Shown piece by piece: positions 6,129 to 8,456 of a stretch of DNA of 8,456 nucleotides (within the stretch, counting starts at the first letter, position 1; every line of letters begins with the position of its first letter). Below the pieces are notes generated by a model. The model searched no databases. It worked only from the letters and a program-made list of their open reading frames with translations, and was not told the origin of the DNA. Made by a program: the position numbers and the translations under genes. The stretch covers positions 1-8,456 of the forward strand of contig JBOGWY010000270.1 of the NCBI GenBank assembly GCA_050694015.1. The letters are read 5' to 3'. This DNA is from JBOGWY01 sp050694015 (GTDB taxonomy: Bacteria > Actinomycetota > CADDZG01 > WHSQ01).

Positions 6129-6596
6129 CTACTCGACAACTTCGATCGTCCCCAGCATCCCAACCGTCTCATGCGGGATGCAGAAATAGCGATAGGTCCC
6201 CGGTACGTCGAACGACATCGTGAACGACTTACCAGGCTTCACGAATCCGGAATTCCACTCGTCCGCGCCGCGTGGGAGTTCGACGTGGGCGGCGTCGGCC
6301 GCCCTCGCCTTCGCCGCCGTCGAGGTGTGATCCATCGATGAATCGTTGACCCAGGTGACCTTCCCTCCGACCTGGATCACGACCTCGCTCGGTTCGAACG
6401 AGAGGTCGTCCGTCATGCTGATCGTCGCCGACCGTTGCGGTTCGCCCGCAGCTGGATCCGTCTCCTCCGGATCCGCGTCTACGGATCCGCCTGCGTCCAG
6501 AGTCGGGGCTGCGTCGCCGGCATCGCCATCTCCTCCGCCGCACGCCCCGAGGACGAGCAGCATCACGATGACGAGGCCGAGAGTCTTTCGCGTCAT
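6129..6596 (-). CDS. Plastocyanin-like (type I copper) lipoprotein
   Basis: A 155-residue cupredoxin attached to the membrane as a lipoprotein and likely to carry single electrons or bind copper outside the cell membrane. A hydrophobic signal ends in the lipobox LVLGAC (lipidated C19), followed by a Gly/Asp-rich linker to about residue 55 and then a single cupredoxin domain (56-155). The four copper ligands are visible in the right order and spacing: H90 in SMDHTS, then C139, H142 and M147 in YFCIPHETVGMLG. The strands FEPSEVVIQVGGKVTWVND and PGTYRYFC are classic for plastocyanin, amicyanin and pseudoazurin. The start is ATG at 6596, which leaves the lipobox at the normal distance and overlaps the upstream stop as ATGA. 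The longer upstream frame is only coding shadow. It is co-translated with the histidine-rich lipoprotein and is its most likely partner. Confidence 0.94.
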   Translation of the reverse strand: MTRKTLGLVIVMLLVLGACGGGDGDAGDAAPTLDAGGSVDADPEETDPAAGEPQRSATISMTDDLSFEPSEVVIQVGGKVTWVNDSSMDHTSTAAKARAADAAHVELPRGADEWNSGFVKPGKSFTMSFDVPGTYRYFCIPHETVGMLGTIEVVE

Positions 6597-7237
6597 TGCG
6601 GCTCGCAGATCGGCATGAACTGCGGCGTCCCGGCGGTGATCTCCATCCCGTCCATCGGATTGCCGGGAGGGCCGGCGAGGTTGAAATCCCGGACCGGGTA
6701 GTGCAGCAGCCAGTGGCCGAACTTGGGGCCCGCACCGACGACCCCGTGCCAGTGATCGAAGCCCGGGGGCACGGCACCCTGGATCGTCGAGCCGGGCGCC
6801 TTTACGGACTTCTCGAAGTTGCCTCCCGGGCACTCGCCCGGTATCGCGTAGACCACATAGAGCAATTCGCCCTCGGGGACGTCGTGGGCCCACTCGAATG
6901 GCTCCTTGGTCTGGAAGTGCAGACCGACCGCGTAGCCGTCGTCGAGGACCTTCCAGTAGTGGCCCGGGATCGTGTCGAAGTCCCAGTCCTTGCCCCCGAA
7001 TTCGACCGTGGGCGCGGGGGCGAAGTCATCCGGCAGAGTCTCTTCCGTTACGGTGAAATCGGCGGCGGCTACGGCCGCAGCCGCCGACGACGTGTCGGCC
7101 GCGCCTTCATCGTCGTTGGCGCACGCCGTGGCTATGAGCGCCATCGCGATCACACCCAGCATCACGCGGATCGCCGTCCGAGTCCGCGGGGGCCTGCTTC
7201 CCAGCGTTGCCGCGCGCGACGAAATGGGATTGTCCAT
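6593..7237 (-). CDS. Histidine-rich lipoprotein of unknown family
   Basis: A 214-residue secreted lipoprotein. A basic N-terminus and hydrophobic stretch (about 22-38) end in IATAC (lipidated C39), followed by an Ala/Ser/Asp linker to about residue 60 and one compact domain of about 150 residues. I do not recognise the family. The domain is rich in aromatic and histidine clusters (GHYWKVL at 92-98, WAHD, FDHWHGVVG at 160-168, FGHWLLHYP at 173-181). Its only two cysteines, C136 in PGECPGG and C211 near the end, could form a disulfide. Together with the coupled copper lipoprotein this suggests metal binding, but no ligand set can be assigned. The start is ATG at 7237, preceded by AGGAGA about 6 bases upstream; the upstream in-frame start at 7270 has no such site. 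The leader faces the palindrome at 7302-7317. Confidence 0.78.
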   Translation of the reverse strand: MDNPISSRAATLGSRPPRTRTAIRVMLGVIAMALIATACANDDEGAADTSSAAAAVAAADFTVTEETLPDDFAPAPTVEFGGKDWDFDTIPGHYWKVLDDGYAVGLHFQTKEPFEWAHDVPEGELLYVVYAIPGECPGGNFEKSVKAPGSTIQGAVPPGFDHWHGVVGAGPKFGHWLLHYPVRDFNLAGPPGNPMDGMEITAGTPQFMPICEPQ

Positions 7238-7301
7238 CTTGATCTCCTTCCGTGGGGCCGCCGAGGACAAGGACGCGCCGCGCGATATGTGGTCGCGGCT
7301 T

Positions 7302-7317
7302 TGTCAGCTAGGTGACA
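7302..7317. promoter_or_regulatory. Candidate Crp/Fnr-type operator, TGTCAGCTAGGTGACA
   Basis: Palindrome with perfect TGTCA/TGACA arms and a CTAG centre, in the 137-base spacer between the lipoprotein pair and the Crp/Fnr gene. It could serve both divergent units. Its centre is 72 bases from the lipoprotein start, and a CATATC element (-10-like on the minus strand) lies at 7284-7289, so it would sit over that promoter's -35 region. Confidence 0.6.
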
Positions 7318-7359
7318 GTGCTCGTGTGATCTGACAGGAGAAGGGGGAGGAAAGCTCTC

Positions 7360-7365
7360 TACACT
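7360..7365 (+). promoter_or_regulatory. Possible -10 element of a leaderless crp/fnr transcript (TACACT)
   Basis: TACACT fits the TANNNT pattern and lies 9 bases before the ATG at 7375, which would give a transcript beginning at or within a few bases of the start codon. This would explain why the only purine-rich sequence (GGGGGAGG at 7343-7350) is 24 bases from the ATG, too far for ribosome binding. No convincing -35 is seen. Confidence 0.35.
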
Positions 7366-7380
7366 GTCGTCTACATGACA
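7365..7380. promoter_or_regulatory. Candidate autoregulatory operator over the start codon, TGTCGTCTACATGACA
   Basis: Fourth copy, with one arm mismatch, spanning the last base of the -10-like element and the ATG of the Crp/Fnr gene. A protein bound here would block transcription, so negative autoregulation is the natural reading. The centre lies 63 bases from the centre of the site at 7302, equal to six helical turns at 10.5 bases each, which would place both dimers on one face of the DNA. Confidence 0.45.
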
Positions 7381-8079
7381 AGTTTGCTCGGGCGATGGCG
7401 CGAGGACACGCCGGTTGGAATGGCTGCATGGGTGGCGCGGTGCGTCGGATTCGCCGAAACCTCCCCGCTCAAGGAGGAGTATCTCGCCGCACTGGCGTCA
7501 TACCTCGCGGTGCGCGAGTTCGAACGCGGTTCTCCCATATTCCGGCAGGGGGAGCGATCGTCGGGGGTCTGGATCGTCCGCTCCGGCATGATCGAGCTCT
7601 ACGCCGGGACGGGTCGCCAAAAGGTCGTCGTCCAGCTGCTCCATCCGGGAAGCGTCGACGGCGATATCCAACTGATCCTCGAGATGCCCGTTCCGTATTC
7701 GGCACGTGCCGCCGAGCCCTGTCGGTGCCTGTATCTGGACCGCGATGCGTTCGAACGGTTACTCCGAGACCATCCCGCGGTATCTCGTAGGTGGTTATCG
7801 AGCGTTGCCGCCAGGGTATCGAGAGGTCAGGAACGACTCCTCGGCATACTCGGCAAGTCACTGCCGCAGCAGATCGCTCTTCTCCTTCTCGATGAAGATT
7901 CGGGGGGGCGCGTTCCCCTCCCGCAGCGGACGCTCGCGTCCATGCTCGGGGTTCAGCGACCGTCGCTCAACAAGGTGCTCAAGGACCTCGAGCGGCGTGG
8001 CCTTATCACGCTCGGGTACGCGGAGGTTGGCATCCGCGATCGGCCGGGTCTCGAAAAGGTGGCCGCGAGATCACGCTGA
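7375..8079 (+). CDS. Crp/Fnr-family transcriptional regulator
   Basis: A 234-residue regulator with a cyclic-nucleotide-binding-like beta-roll (about 25-135: EFERGSPIFRQGERSSGVWIVRSGMIEL, then QLLHPGSVDGDIQLI), a long dimerisation helix (about 136-160) and a winged helix-turn-helix (about 163-215). The recognition helix is GVQRPSLNKVLKDLERRGLI. R195 aligns with CRP R180, but P196 replaces CRP E181 and K200 replaces R185, which predicts a half-site other than TGTGA. The canonical cAMP pocket (G-E with an R-S-A about ten residues later) is not conserved, the Fnr N-terminal cysteine cluster is absent, and CooA's heme Cys-x-His is not seen. Cysteines 23, 116 and 118 are the only thiols and might sense redox state or metal. 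The ATG at 7375 is the only in-frame start near the probable transcription start, and initiation may be leaderless. Two palindromes flank or cover the start, suggesting autoregulation. Confidence 0.92.
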   Translation: MTSLLGRWREDTPVGMAAWVARCVGFAETSPLKEEYLAALASYLAVREFERGSPIFRQGERSSGVWIVRSGMIELYAGTGRQKVVVQLLHPGSVDGDIQLILEMPVPYSARAAEPCRCLYLDRDAFERLLRDHPAVSRRWLSSVAARVSRGQERLLGILGKSLPQQIALLLLDEDSGGRVPLPQRTLASMLGVQRPSLNKVLKDLERRGLITLGYAEVGIRDRPGLEKVAARSR

Positions 8080-8133
8080 CGCCGCGCCGATCCAACCGGG
8101 CGGTCGCAAAGGGAACCCGAACTCGGCCCCTTG

Positions 8134-8456
8134 TCAGTCCTTCACAAGGACCAGTACGACCGAGGCCGCGTCCCCGGGGATCTCGGGGGCATCGCCGAGA
8201 GAGGCGGTCGATTCCCCGAAGCGTTCCGCGAAGACATCGGCCCGGTAGACGGTCGCTGAGGTCAAGACGCCCGGGTCCAACACAGCGTCGACGTCGGGTG
8301 CCGAACCGAAGAAGACACACGCTTTGGGTGACTCCGATACCGTTTCGGGCCCCACCTGCGCCCCCACGCCCCAGCCGATGAATGCTCGTTCCGCCGCGCT
8401 ACAGGTCACCGGGGGCGTATCTCGTGTCGCGTAGATGCCGATGATCGTGGCGCGCT
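8134..8456 (-). CDS. Unrecognised protein, C-terminal part (runs off right edge)
   Basis: An open frame on the minus strand from the right edge to a TGA at 8134-8136, giving at least 107 residues of the C-terminal end. The composition is that of a real protein in this genome: G/C-rich third positions and balanced residues with motifs such as AERAFIGWGVGA, ACVFFGSAPDVDAVLDPGVLTSATVY and a hydrophobic tail VVLVLVKD. A GTG at 8407-8409 is possible as a start, but the frame stays open for 15 more codons to the window edge with equally plausible residues (ATIIGIYATRD), so the gene most likely begins outside. I recognise no family. It converges on the Crp/Fnr gene with a 54-base spacer. An inverted repeat CCTTGT/ACAAGG (8129-8134 and 8144-8149) overlaps the stop and has no T-run. 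Confidence 0.6.
   Translation of the reverse strand, partial: RATIIGIYATRDTPPVTCSAAERAFIGWGVGAQVGPETVSESPKACVFFGSAPDVDAVLDPGVLTSATVYRADVFAERFGESTASLGDAPEIPGDAASVVLVLVKD

Noticed and set aside
6120..6131. TTAACTAACTA stop-rich spacer between the convergent DUF3179 and cupredoxin genes
   Set aside because: Curious multi-frame stop cluster on both strands, but too short for a regulatory element and without hairpin structure.
8129..8149. Inverted repeat CCTTGT/ACAAGG as a terminator between the convergent Crp/Fnr gene and the right-edge gene
   Set aside because: Short, AT-rich stem with a 9-base loop, no T-run on either strand, and it overlaps the stop codon of the minus-strand gene.

Overview
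The window reads as high-GC, densely packed bacterial DNA. GTG starts, leader-poor starts, ECF sigma/anti-sigma pairs and lipoprotein signals suggest an actinobacterium. This rests on composition and gene style only, since there is no rRNA or other marker to fix the taxon. No tRNA, rRNA, CRISPR array or insertion sequence was seen.

Layout. (1) Minus strand, 1-982: an SRPBCC-fold protein, then a flavin disulfide reductase of the lipoamide dehydrogenase/mercuric reductase type that runs off the left edge. (2) Plus strand, 1124-1660: an AhpD-like/peroxidase-related alkylhydroperoxidase. Its reading frame is interrupted by one TGA exactly where the second cysteine of the CxxC centre belongs, and a hairpin follows directly, so it is a good selenoprotein candidate. 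(3) Plus strand, 1813-4011: a tightly overlapping operon of ECF sigma factor, zinc-finger anti-sigma factor, a membrane protein with a MerT-like Cys-Cys helix (one base apparently missing near 3718-3720) and a 60-residue two-helix membrane protein. (4) A 233-base spacer with mutually exclusive GGACG/CGTCC helices, then an anchored TlpA-type thioredoxin overlapping a DUF3179 protein (to 6117). (5) Minus strand, 6129-7237: a histidine-rich lipoprotein and a type I copper (plastocyanin-like) lipoprotein sharing an ATGA overlap. (6) Plus strand, 7375-8079: a Crp/Fnr-family regulator. (7) Minus strand, 8134 to the right edge: the C-terminal part of an unrecognised protein.

The most interesting observation is a shared 16-base palindrome, TGTCR-N6-TGACA. 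It occurs four times, always between genes or at a start: before the selenoprotein candidate, before the sigma operon, and twice around the Crp/Fnr gene (one copy also lies in front of the lipoprotein pair). I infer a local regulon in which the Crp/Fnr protein controls thiol/selenol, copper and membrane functions and its own synthesis. The common theme is extracytoplasmic and cytoplasmic redox or metal stress (mercury-type, copper, peroxide). The actual signal is not visible in the sequence.
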